DNA of 64,000 nt from Fluviibacter phosphoraccumulans_A (GTDB lineage Bacteria; Pseudomonadota; Gammaproteobacteria; Burkholderiales; Rhodocyclaceae): the NCBI GenBank assembly GCA_036287865.1, contig CP126743.1, positions 1,488,001 through 1,552,000 of the forward strand. The letters are read 5' to 3'. The position numbers and the translations under genes were made by a program. Shown one piece after another: positions 45,562 through 54,895 of this stretch. Below the pieces are notes generated by a model. It saw only the letters and a program-made list of their open reading frames with translations. It did not search any database and was not told the origin of the DNA. Positions within the stretch are counted from its first letter, which is position 1. Every line of letters starts with the position of its first letter.

Positions 45562-46576
45562 TCATTTTTTAGCCAATTCCGGATAAGTCTCTCTAATCAC
45601 GGACTGTGCAAACTCCGACAAAAACCGCGCCTTGATTGCTGCCCGAGCCTGATCTACTCCGATGGCCTCGTAAGGCACAGAGGACAGCAACAAGAAACCA
45701 TCACCTGGAATACGTGCCGATGCCATATTGGCTTGAATAATCCCCGCGGCTTTAATGATCGGCTCCGCAAGATTGGGGCTATAGGGCCCGATAATCAACG
45801 CCAGGTTGGGCGTATGCAGAAAATCAAATCCGCGACCAAGACAGATCATCCATTCCCGATGCTCGATATCGAGCTGACGAAGCCCCAACCGCACTTGCAT
45901 CCTAATCTCTGCAACATGCTTGAAATTTCCTACCACCAGCGGCAACAGATACGCCCGCATCGTGCCGGGCATCTCCGGTAACAACATGGCTAGTTTGGCG
46001 CTTAACGCCTCCGGATTGCAGTCATCAAGATCTGCAACCCGAAGTACCTGACCATGGGCGCCGTGCAAGACCAAGGCATCTTCGTCCGTTTCAAAACCAC
46101 AGACCAGTGGATAAACCGTGCCATGTGCAGCGCCAAAAATCGTCGAAATCTGCTGTTTGATCTCTTGCGTATGATTAATTGCGGCCTGTTGGTCATAGTC
46201 AAAACCCGCACAGCCATGATGATGATCACCCCGTGAGTAATGGTACATCACCAGGAACAACACCTGTCGTCCTTCATGCACTCTATCCATAACATACTGG
46301 GTAACAACCTCCCCCAGATGGGGCCAACCCAGGTCAAATCGTCCACCCAGATTACGAAATGGCATGGGCAACCCTATGGGTGTGCCCGTCGCTACCGGAA
46401 TATTAATTCGGCCGTCCATACATTTAAGAACGGCAATCGTCGTCGGATGCTGACTCTGATAGCGAGCCCTCGCCAACATAGCCTCAGGACTTCGATAATC
46501 CTCCCCCGTGACATGCCGCTAAAGCAGAGAGCCAATCGATACGCGCTTCAATCGGTTTACTATGAACGTCATTCAC
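45562..46576 (-). pseudogene. Beta-carbonic-anhydrase-like protein, N-terminal frameshift
   Basis: The protein starts at GTG 46576 after GGAGGG (VNDVHSKPIEARIDWLSALAACHG). A G5 run on the coding strand (46503-46507) shifts the frame; removing one G gives CHGEDYRSPEAMLARARYQS. The rest (first internal Met at 46479) reads cleanly. It has CMDGR and, about 60 residues later, HHHGC. These resemble the C-x-D-x-R and H-x-x-C zinc-site pairs of beta-class carbonic anhydrases, in an otherwise unfamiliar protein of about 337 residues. The activity is unproven. With one homopolymer indel, a sequencing error or a short active form from 46479 are both possible. Confidence 0.65.
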
Positions 46577-46636
46577 TTCAGCCCTCCTGTTCAAGCATCA
46601 AGGCACTGATTAATTCACCAATGTGTGAATCTTAGA

Positions 46637-47559
46637 TCAATTAACACCAATCAGTGCATTTTGAGTACGCGGCTTGCCCAGACGTTCTAACCACCATCGT
46701 TGCGCGGGGCCGGGCTCTCGCCCACCTACCCGCCAAGCGTAAGACAAATGCGCAGGTCTACGTTGAGGCATACGTAATTTTTCAATCAATCGCCCGGCCT
46801 TCAATTCACCACGAATCAAAGGTTCGGGCAAATATCCGCAACCCAATCCGCGGATCTGCGCTTCGATCTTCAATGCCATGGAAGGCACTGTCAGGACATC
46901 CTGTCCGGGCAGCAAGCCAATTGTCATTGGCGTCATTTGCTGTGCACTATCGGCAAGAGCGATCATTCGATAAGGCATCAATAATTCATCGGTAATGGCA
47001 TCACTGACATTGGCCAATGAATGATCCGGCGCGACGACAAAGAGAAAAGGTACCTCTCCCAGCGGCGCACTCTGGATACCCGCGGGGGTGCCGGTTGATC
47101 AGCAACGCCAATGGCCAGGTCTGCACATCCGCTGACCAAAGCCTCCCAGGTGCCCGACAAAGTTTCGCGCGCCAATCGAATGCGCGTCGGTGGCTTCAAC
47201 GCAAGAAATTCGCCAATAAAATCAAGCACCGTGCCTTCGTCAATGATGCTATCAACAGCGATATTCAGCTGAGGCTCCCAACCTGTAGCCACACGTTTAA
47301 TCCGTTGCCCCACCGTTTCTAACTCGGCGAGTAATCGGTCGCCCTCCTGAACCAGCTCTGCACCGGCAGGTGTCAAACGCGCTTGCCGAGAGCTTCGGTC
47401 AAAAAGCAGCACGTCCAACTGCTCTTCGAGTTGACGAATACTGTAGGTCACGGCAGAAGGTACCTTACCCAAAATCCGAGCAGCTGCAGCGAAACTGCCG
47501 CTTCTGGCAATCAAACTGACCATTTCGAGCAATTCGGGCGTTAGAGGCGAACGTTGCAT
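46637..47559 (-). pseudogene. LysR-family transcriptional regulator, frameshifted
   Basis: The N-terminal helix-turn-helix is typical (SGSFAAAARILGKVPSAVTY SIRQLEEQL). The substrate-binding domain breaks at a G5 run on the plus strand (47085-47089). Two fewer bases would give PAPAGIQSAPLGEVPFLFVV APDHSLANVSDAITDELL, and the other frame then continues to 46637. The gene is divergent from the pirin gene, whose promoter region it shares, so it probably regulated pirin and the dioxygenase (inference). Confidence 0.85.
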
Positions 47560-47659
47560 AGCCGATCCAATAATTCAAATAATTTGAATGATGCCATCAA
47601 TTGATCAAAGCCACATCCCTGCCTGTAAGACTAAAGTACACGCAACAAGGAGATTCATT

Positions 47660-48364
47660 ATGTTGATCAAACGACCTGCCAACGAACGGGGCCATGCTGA
47701 CCACGGCTGGTTGCGCTCGTTTCACAGTTTTTCCTTCGCTGATTACTTCGACCGCAACCACATGCACTTCGGGCCGCTACGTGTCATCAATGAAGACTGG
47801 GTTGCTGCCGGCACTGGCTTCGGCATGCATCCGCATAAGGATATGGAAATCGTCACCTATATTCTCGAAGGCGAACTCACCCACCAGGACAGCATGGGCC
47901 ATCAGGAAGTGATTCGCCCAAATGAAGTCCAGCGCATGTCGGCCGGCACCGGTGTCTTTCACAGCGAATTCAATTGCCATAGCACCAATACCTGCTATCT
48001 GCTGCAGATCTGGATCATGCCCGACCAAAAGGATCTCTCCCCGGAATACGAACAGACCGCATTCGACCCTGCGGAAAAGCGAGGCAAATTACGCCTCGTC
48101 GCCGCACCGGACGGCGCACATGGGGCGGTGACCATTCATAAGGATGCCCGTCTGTATGCCGGCCTGTTTGATGGGGCAGAAAACGCCACACATCCTCTGC
48201 CCACGCATCGCATGGCCTACGTACACGTCACTCGCGGCAGCATCACGGTCAATGGGGAAGCGCTGAGCGCCGGTGATACGTTAATGCTGCGCGATGAAAC
48301 TGTTGTTCGTCTTAGCAACGGCAACAAAGCAGAGGTCCTCGTCTTTGATTTACCGTGCCAATAA
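47660..48364 (+). CDS. Pirin family protein (YhhW-like, quercetinase-type cupin)
   Basis: The 234-residue bicupin has the metal ligands of the N-terminal cupin in GMHPHKDMEIVTYILEGEL and FHSEFN. Members include quercetin 2,3-dioxygenase YhhW; the true substrate is uncertain. ATG 47660 has AAGGAG eight bases upstream and gives the family start MLIKRPANERGHADHGWL. An in-frame ATG at 47588 lacks this support. The gene is intact and followed closely by the DODA-type gene. Confidence 0.88.
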   Translation: MLIKRPANERGHADHGWLRSFHSFSFADYFDRNHMHFGPLRVINEDWVAAGTGFGMHPHKDMEIVTYILEGELTHQDSMGHQEVIRPNEVQRMSAGTGVFHSEFNCHSTNTCYLLQIWIMPDQKDLSPEYEQTAFDPAEKRGKLRLVAAPDGAHGAVTIHKDARLYAGLFDGAENATHPLPTHRMAYVHVTRGSITVNGEALSAGDTLMLRDETVVRLSNGNKAEVLVFDLPCQ

Positions 48365-48399
48365 CCACGTTACGAAAATTAAATCGATTATCACAGTCC

Positions 48400-49194
48400 A
48401 TGCCGCTACCCACGCTATTTGTCCCTCATGGCGCACCCACCTTTGCCCTCCGGCCGGGTGCGGCCGGTGCGGCGCTGGTTGATCTAGCGCAAACGCTGGA
48501 ACGACCCAAGGCCATTATCATCGTCAGCCCGCATTGGGAAACACGCGAACCCATAGTAGGCAGCGCCACCGACCTGGAAACCATTTACGATTTCGGTGGC
48601 TTCCCCAGCGAGCTCTATACCTTGAAGTACCCCGCTCATGGCGATGCCGAACTGGCACAACAGGTCGTCACCTGTTTACAGCATGCTGGTTACCCAGCAC
48701 GGCTGGATCCGCATCGCGGTCTAGATCACGGCGCCTGGGTGCCGCTGCGCATGACGTATCCGGCTGCCGATATCCCGGTGATTCCTCTATCGATTAAATC
48801 ACATGCGAGTGCGGCCTATCACTATGCACTCGGTGAGGTACTGAGGCCACTCACTTCTAAAGGCTTTCTGATCATTGGTACCGGTAGCATCACGCACAAC
48901 CTGCGCGACTACATGATCTGCGCGCACAACAACCTGCCCACGCCGCCCTATGTCAGACATTTTGCCGACTGGGTGGCCACACAACTAGCCCAAACTAACC
49001 TCACCCCACTAATCAACTACCGACAAACATGCGCCGATGCCTCACCGGCCTACCCGACCGAAGATCACTTCATGCCCTTCTTCGTCGTGTTAGGCACGGC
49101 TGGAGATAAACCAGACGCAGAGCGGTTTTACGCTGGCGTGGATGATTACGTCATTGCCATAGACGGCTACTGTTTTAACCGAGCGGTACAATGA
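48400..49194 (+). CDS. Class III extradiol dioxygenase, DODA/YgiD type
   Basis: The 264-residue member of the 4,5-DOPA extradiol dioxygenase family has metal-site histidines in FVPHGAPTFAL, SPHWETREP and LDHGAWVPLRM, and GTGSITHNLRDY further on. It probably cleaves catechol-type aromatics with Fe(II) or Zn. I prefer ATG 48400 (MPLPTLFVPHG); a GTG at 48355 overlapping the pirin stop is also in frame. Pairing with pirin is common and suggests an operon. Confidence 0.86.
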   Translation: MPLPTLFVPHGAPTFALRPGAAGAALVDLAQTLERPKAIIIVSPHWETREPIVGSATDLETIYDFGGFPSELYTLKYPAHGDAELAQQVVTCLQHAGYPARLDPHRGLDHGAWVPLRMTYPAADIPVIPLSIKSHASAAYHYALGEVLRPLTSKGFLIIGTGSITHNLRDYMICAHNNLPTPPYVRHFADWVATQLAQTNLTPLINYRQTCADASPAYPTEDHFMPFFVVLGTAGDKPDAERFYAGVDDYVIAIDGYCFNRAVQ

Positions 49195-49224
49195 CGTTTT
49201 ACATTCATCCGAAGAGTCACGATT

Positions 49225-49560
49225 ATGTCTGCTCCAGCCTGTCCGCAATGCACCCTTGAAAACACCTACCCCGATGGCCCCAACTTCGTCTGTGCCGACT
49301 GCTGTTTTGAGTGGCCCATCGAAGCTGAAGCTGCTGAAGAAAACGGCCCTCGAATTGTCAAAGATGCTAACGGCAACGTACGGAGCGATGGCGACAGCGT
49401 GGTACTGATTAAAGACCTCAAACTCAAAGGTTCATCGAGCACCATGAAGGTAGGCACCAAGATCAAAAGCATTCGTATTGTTGAAGGTGGCCATGAGCTC
49501 GATTGCAAATCGGATTTCGGTAACATCATGCTGAAAGCATGCTTCGTCAAAAAAGCTTAA
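49225..49560 (+). CDS. YjdM/PhnA-type zinc-ribbon protein
   Basis: The 111-residue protein has an N-terminal zinc ribbon (CPQC then CADC) and a C-terminal beta domain with DSVVLIKDLKLKGSSSTMKV GTK and GHELDCKSDFG. It is the family annotated as alkylphosphonate utilisation protein PhnA/YjdM, though it is not known to be needed for phosphonate use. It is intact. A strong terminator follows. Confidence 0.9.
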   Translation: MSAPACPQCTLENTYPDGPNFVCADCCFEWPIEAEAAEENGPRIVKDANGNVRSDGDSVVLIKDLKLKGSSSTMKVGTKIKSIRIVEGGHELDCKSDFGNIMLKACFVKKA

Positions 49561-49579
49561 GACAAACCAGCACTGAAAA

Positions 49580-49605
49580 AAATGGCCACCCTAGGGTGGC
49601 CATTT
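49580..49605 (+). terminator. Terminator between convergent yjdM and cydB
   Basis: Stem AAATGGCCACC, loop CTAG, mirrored stem GGTGGCCATTT. The near-perfect symmetry, with A and T runs on the two sides, makes it a likely bidirectional terminator. Confidence 0.85.
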
Positions 49606-49622
49606 GCTATGCATAAAACTGA

Positions 49623-50648
49623 TCAGGGATTTGATCCGTAACCCACCGGATCGGTCTTTCCCGAGAACATGTGATAGACGCGCATGAAATAGAACACCAC
49701 CAGCGGGAACATCACGATCGCACCCCAGAACATAAATTGTAGGGATACTGCAGGCGCTGCAGCCTGTTCGATGGTCAGCGAGTACGGCATCATGTAAGGC
49801 CAGAACGACAGCGCGAGCGAACCAAAAGCCGAAGCGATAATCAGCATGCACCAGGCAAACGGCGCGCGTTCATGCGGACAATCATGACGACTGGTACGGA
49901 ATGCGCCAAGCAATCCCACAAAACCCAGCGCTGGGGCAATCCAATGCCAAAGCGGTGCCTTTTCCCAAGCGTGACGCACCGGCAGATCCACGCCCTGGGT
50001 AATCAGGAAAGCAGCCAGAACAAAAACACAGAAAGCGATCGATAGACCACGCAGCTGTACACGGGCACGTTGGGCAACAGCACCTTCAGTTTTAAGGATC
50101 AACCAGCCGGCGCCCAGCATACTGTACCCGACCACCAAGCCAAGACCGCAAAGCACCGGGAACGGCGCCAGCCAATCCCAACCATTGCTAACATAAGTAG
50201 TACCCTCAATCGGCAGCCCCATGATCATGGTGACAATCGCAGCGCCCTGTACAATCGTTGCAACGGCTGAGCCAATCACAAAACCCCATTCCCAAATGCC
50301 ACGCGCCTTGAGCGCCTGCTCACGGAACTCAAACGCAACACCGCGGAAAATCAGGCCGATCAGTAACAACACGACTGGCAAGTAGAAGGCTGAGAGAAAA
50401 ATGGCGTAAATCGCGGAGAAAGCGCCAAATAGACAGGCACCGACAATAATCAACCAGGTCTCATTGCCATCCCAGAAAGGTGCAATGGCACCGATAACCG
50501 TATTACGCTCTTCGTCGCTTTTGGCCGTTGCAAACAGCATAGCTGCACCAAAGTCATAACCATCAACAAGGATGTAGACAAGAATCGAGAAGGCAATCAA
50601 ACCAGCCCAGAAGTAGGGAAGCCAAGGGCTCATAGGCTCAAGACTCAT
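49623..50648 (-). CDS. cydB: Cytochrome bd-type quinol oxidase subunit II
   Basis: The 341-residue subunit II has about eight or nine TM segments; VDGYDFGAAMLF and PFWDGNETWLIIVGACLFGA are typical. It is the membrane partner of CydA in the bd or cyanide-insensitive (CIO) quinol oxidase. It overlaps the cydA stop region by four bases and is intact. No cydX-like small gene could be recognised downstream, where the terminator follows. Confidence 0.93.
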   Translation of the reverse strand: MSLEPMSPWLPYFWAGLIAFSILVYILVDGYDFGAAMLFATAKSDEERNTVIGAIAPFWDGNETWLIIVGACLFGAFSAIYAIFLSAFYLPVVLLLIGLIFRGVAFEFREQALKARGIWEWGFVIGSAVATIVQGAAIVTMIMGLPIEGTTYVSNGWDWLAPFPVLCGLGLVVGYSMLGAGWLILKTEGAVAQRARVQLRGLSIAFCVFVLAAFLITQGVDLPVRHAWEKAPLWHWIAPALGFVGLLGAFRTSRHDCPHERAPFAWCMLIIASAFGSLALSFWPYMMPYSLTIEQAAAPAVSLQFMFWGAIVMFPLVVFYFMRVYHMFSGKTDPVGYGSNP

Positions 50649-51989
50649 ACGGCCTCCGACGTGTTCGGGCCATCATTGGACGGACCCTTCTTGAAAAGAT
50701 TCCAGATATAACGCAGACCAAAGCTGTAAATAATCAGATACACCGACACATAGAGAACGAGACTGGTCAGCGCATGATTAAAGGTCAGCGAGGGCGTTAC
50801 CGCATCGGAAGTTCGCAGCAAACCGGTCACCACCCAGGGCTGACGCCCAACTTCAGCGGTATACCAGCCCGCAAGCACGGCGATCCAGCCAATCGGGAAT
50901 GAAATCGCAGCAATGTGCAAAAACCAGCACGAGCGTTCGATGCTGTGACGATAGTTGTGCCAGCTACCATACCAACCGATAAACAGCATCAGAACAGCCA
51001 CGCCAAACATGATTCGGAAGCCGTAAAACGGCACAAGGAACGGCGCACGCTCATCGGCAGGCACATCTTTGATACCGCGCTGATAAGAATCCGGGTTACC
51101 GGAATCCACAACACTGCCCAGTACCGGGATCGTGATTTCAAAACTGTTCTTTTCTGCCTTGTTATCCGGCCACGCTACAACCACCAAAGGTGCACGCGTG
51201 CCGCTCTCCCAACGACCTTCGACAGCAGCGAATTTACCTGGTTGATAATCACGAATGATTTCACCGACCAGGTGACCAAAACCGATTTGGATCGGCTTAA
51301 ATACGGCCATCAGCCCCATACCCCAGATCAGCATGGCGCGTGCGGTCGTCTTATAGACACCTTTAAGGGTGTACCAGGCACCGGTCGTTGCTACAACCGT
51401 TGCCGTCGTCAGATAGGCCGCAAGCAGCATATGCAGCCAACGCGTTATAAATACATGGCCACCGATAATCTGCTGCCAATCCGTAGGAATAATACGACCC
51501 GTTGCATCTACTGCATGGCCTACCGGTACCTGCATCCAGCTGTTATTCGCCATAATCCAGAAAGAAGAGAGCATTGTACCCAGAGCCACGAGTACACAAG
51601 ACATCAAAAATGCACGCGGCGACACTTTGGTACGGCCGAACAACACAACGCCAAGAAAGGTGGCTTCGAGAATAAAGGCTGTAAAAGACTCATACCCGAG
51701 TAGCGGCCCCTGAATCGGCCCAGTCTTTTCGCTCAGCACACTCCAGTTCGTCCCAAACTGGAAGGCCATCACAATACCGGAAACAACCCCCATGCCAAAT
51801 GACACAGCAAAAATCTTGACCCAGAAATCAAAAAGCTTTCGGTAAATGGGGTTGCCCGTTGCCTGATTACGCCACTCGAGCACAGCCAGCCATGCAGCGA
51901 GGCCGATCGTAAAAGACGGAAAAAATAATGTGGAATGTCACCACAAATGCGAACTGAATTCGCGATAAGTCTAATGCCGTTAAATCCAA
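50645..51989 (-). pseudogene. cydA: Cytochrome bd/CIO quinol oxidase subunit I, frameshifted near the N-terminus
   Basis: Subunit I binds haems b558, b595 and d. The start is a TTG at 51989 with AGGAGA upstream, giving LDLTALDLSRIQFAFVVTFH, which includes the N-terminal haem-ligand His. A run of six A on the plus strand (51920-51925) shifts the frame; with five A it reads IIFPSFTIGLAAWLAVLEWR and joins the long intact frame (GNPIYRKLFDFWVKIFAVSF to the end). The rest has no lesion and a short Q-loop as in CIO types. The shift may be a homopolymer sequencing error, because cydB is intact. Confidence 0.85.
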
Positions 51990-52187
51990 AACAATCTCCT
52001 ACGGCACACAGGTCAACCGGGCGCCCTCAAGACAAAACAAGCAGGGACGGCCACAATCCATCATCCAGCGCGGTGACGAAACAGTTCAGGCCGTATAATC
52101 AACAAGTTGCGTATTATATTTCACTGCAGCAAATTTCCGACATCTACTTTGTTTAATTTGAATGCTTTTGAGGGTTAATCAATAACC

Positions 52188-52936
52188 ATGTCACACCTAA
52201 CGCATGAGTTGCTGCTCAGTTTCTGGTCTCCCAGAGCCATAGAGGTCAACCTTATCCTGCTCATGCACTTAGCCGGCTCCATGTTTTTAGGCATGCTGGT
52301 TGGATACGAACGCTCGTATCACGGCCGCGCAGCGGGTATGCGTACCTTTTCTCTCGTCTGCATGGCCTCCACAGGCATCGTGGCCATTTTTGGCTATCCG
52401 GAACTCTGGTTTGGGGGTCAAAACATCAACAGCATTACCGCTGATGGTCCCTCAAGAGTTATTCAGGGCATCGTTACCGGTATTGGCTTTCTGGGCGCCG
52501 GCGTCATCATTCGTGAAGGCCGGTCAATTTCCGGTTTATCAACGGCGGCATCTATCTGGACAGCGGCTGCCATCGGCGTATTAATCAGCTTGGGGTTTTA
52601 CGCAGCGGGCATTGCCCTTGCGGTTTTATCTGCTTTTAGTATGTCGATTGTGTTGCAGCTAGAACGTTGGCTGCCGCATCGCAAGCGCTACTTGTTTGAA
52701 TTAAGTTTCAACTTGCATGGCCACCCTAACGCCGAAACACTTACAGAACTCGCTGAGGCCAACGGATTCACAGTAGGCATGGACACCATCTCGATTAGCC
52801 TTGGAAAAATCACCAGTTCTGGTCCTATACAGCAACCACCCGTGCGCGCATCAAACCCGACCTGGCCAACCTGAGACGGGCCTTGCAACAAATGGACGGC
52901 CTTGAAAAATTCAGTATTTCTCCCACGCGCATCTAG
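52188..52936 (+). pseudogene. MgtC/SapB-family membrane protein, C-terminal frameshift
   Basis: The membrane domain is intact: GSMFLGMLVGYERSYHGRAA GMRTF, GIVTGIGFLGAGVIIREGRS ISGLSTAASIW. The frame shifts at an A5 run (52805-52809). One more A restores LGKNHQFWSYTATTRARIKP and the C-terminal end GLEKFSISPTRI to TAG 52934-52936. The shifted frame ends at 52874, so only the soluble ACT-like tail is altered and the membrane part might still work. MgtC proteins modulate the F-type ATPase and magnesium-limited growth. Confidence 0.83.
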
Positions 52937-52955
52937 TTGCTTACTGGATAAACCC

Positions 52956-53879
52956 ATGAACCTATCCAGCCTGATCAAAGAAATCGGCCGTGGCGCCAAA
53001 GGCGCCCGTTCGCTCTCGGCTGAAGACGCTGAAATACTTTTTACAGCCATGCTACAGTGCGATGTACCGGATCTTGAATTGGGTGCGATTCTTATCGCTC
53101 TACGCGTAAAGAGTGAATCAAATGAGGAATTAATCGGGTTCTGCAGGGCCATGCAGGCCACCACCCAGACCATCGAATCAAAAGACAGCACGCCGATTGT
53201 CATTTTGCCCACTTACAACGGTGTTCGTCGTCAGCCAAACCTGCTGCCTTTGTTGGCGCAATTAATCAGAGACGCCGGACTAAAAGTGCTGATTCATGGC
53301 AGACATGATTTTGAGAATCGTGAAAATCCTTTCCCGCTCTTCAAGACACTAGGCGTTCATCTATCGGAATCAATAGCACAGGCTGAAACGCAGATCGACG
53401 CAACGGGCATTGCTTTACTGGACATCGAACAGCTGAACCCGGAGCTCAATGCACTGCTTAATTTGCGCAGCCGTTTAGGCGTACGCAACACGGCTCACAC
53501 GCTTTGCAAATTATTAGATCCCTGCCCCGGGCAGTCGATACGCGTTGTTAACGTCACTCACCCGGAATATCTCATTCGCATGACACCCCTGCTAAAAACA
53601 CAGCGCGCAGATGCCATGCTGCTCCGTGGGACTGAAGGTGAAGCATTTGCCAACCCACGTCGTCGCCCTGAACTTATGGGCTTTAAGAACGGCCTCTCAT
53701 CAATCCTGTTTCCGGCAGAAGAAAGGGGAACGCCACCCCTTGCAGGATGGCCTGAAAGTGCTGACTTTGACCAGAATGTCGAATTGATCCGGAAGCTAAT
53801 CGCTAACCCAGAAACAATTCCGCAACCCTTGAAAGACCAGGTTACTGCACTCAGGTCTTTGTCTCACTTAAATAAGTAG
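52956..53879 (+). CDS. ybiB: YbiB (TrpD2-like) nucleic-acid-binding protein
   Basis: The 307-residue protein has the anthranilate-phosphoribosyltransferase fold of the YbiB/TrpD2 group, which binds nucleic acids rather than catalysing tryptophan synthesis. Typical text: IKEIGRGAKGARSLSAEDAE, VILPTYNGVRRQPNLLPLLA, LRGTEGEAFANPRRRPEL. The start ATG 52956 (MNLSSLIKEIGRG) is 20 bp after the mgtC stop; an upstream ATG would overlap mgtC. Intact. Confidence 0.87.
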   Translation: MNLSSLIKEIGRGAKGARSLSAEDAEILFTAMLQCDVPDLELGAILIALRVKSESNEELIGFCRAMQATTQTIESKDSTPIVILPTYNGVRRQPNLLPLLAQLIRDAGLKVLIHGRHDFENRENPFPLFKTLGVHLSESIAQAETQIDATGIALLDIEQLNPELNALLNLRSRLGVRNTAHTLCKLLDPCPGQSIRVVNVTHPEYLIRMTPLLKTQRADAMLLRGTEGEAFANPRRRPELMGFKNGLSSILFPAEERGTPPLAGWPESADFDQNVELIRKLIANPETIPQPLKDQVTALRSLSHLNK

Positions 53880-53890
53880 CAAGTACCCGC

Positions 53891-54895
53891 TTAGTCGCGA
53901 TGGGCTGCACGCCCCAGCCGATCACGCACAGCAAACCAATCTGGTGTCTCTGGCAGTTGCTGTACGTAGATATTGCGATAATTTCTTTCATCCAAGTCTC
54001 TTAAGACTCGATAAAAGTCATGCGCAAAAGACGCAGGCTGATTCGCTAAAACTTCAACATCAGCATGCTGTCGCATCATTTCAGGCAATAATGGGCTATC
54101 AAGCACAACCCCTGCACAATACCCTGCAGCTAGCTTTTCTTTGATTGCTTCCAGTGACAACACGCTGAGCGGTGTCCGTGGCGCATAATGCGACGCCAAA
54201 CTCCCCGAGACCCGCGGAGTACCAGGCCTTAGGTTTTGCTCGACATTTGCTACAACAACAGGTTTACCCAACACGAGTTCAATCTGCGCTGCCGTAATTG
54301 CGCCCGGACGAAGAATGACCGGTTCACCTCGCGAGAGATCAACAATCGTTGACTCAATGCCCACCAGACAATCACCTCCGTCTAGTATCAGTGACACTTC
54401 GTCTCCCAACTCTTGGGCCACATGGTCTGCCCTGGTTGGACTGATTCGTCCAAATTTATTCGCTGAAGGTGCCGCCACGCCACCACGAGAAGGATTCCGA
54501 TCAGCAAACGCACGCAGCAAAGTTAATGCAATAGGGTGTGCTGGTATACGAATACTAACCGTGTCCTGACCTCCGGTAACACAATCAGGCACACTTGCAG
54601 CCTTTTTCAAGATTAGGGTCAGAGGCCCCGGCCAGAATGACTCAGCCAGAGCCCACGCATCATCAGGAATCTCACGTGCATAGTTCGACAACAAATAGTC
54701 CGCACCCAAATGCACAATCAACGGGTGATCCGCCGGTCGACCTTTGGCCGCAAATATTTTTGCTACGGCCTCGGGGTTATTGGCATCTGCTGCCAACCCA
54801 TAAACGGTTTCAGTCGGTAGCCCTACAAGGTTGCCGGCAAGAAGCAAATCAACGGCACGAGCAATTGCATCCGAGCCGGCATCCATTTCAGGCAT
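53891..54895 (-). CDS. tsaC: L-threonylcarbamoyladenylate synthase (Sua5 type)
   Basis: Makes threonylcarbamoyl-AMP for the tRNA t6A modification at ANN-decoding tRNAs. YrdC domain features: GLPTETVYGLAADANNPEAV, KGRPADHPLIVHL, TVSIRIPAHP, PSANKFGRISPT. A C-terminal Sua5 domain follows (residues about 210-330). I place the start at ATG 54895, which overlaps the purK end by eight bases; ATG 54886 is an alternative. The purE-purK-tsaC order is common in betaproteobacteria. Intact. Confidence 0.92.
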   Translation of the reverse strand: MPEMDAGSDAIARAVDLLLAGNLVGLPTETVYGLAADANNPEAVAKIFAAKGRPADHPLIVHLGADYLLSNYAREIPDDAWALAESFWPGPLTLILKKAASVPDCVTGGQDTVSIRIPAHPIALTLLRAFADRNPSRGGVAAPSANKFGRISPTRADHVAQELGDEVSLILDGGDCLVGIESTIVDLSRGEPVILRPGAITAAQIELVLGKPVVVANVEQNLRPGTPRVSGSLASHYAPRTPLSVLSLEAIKEKLAAGYCAGVVLDSPLLPEMMRQHADVEVLANQPASFAHDFYRVLRDLDERNYRNIYVQQLPETPDWFAVRDRLGRAAHRD

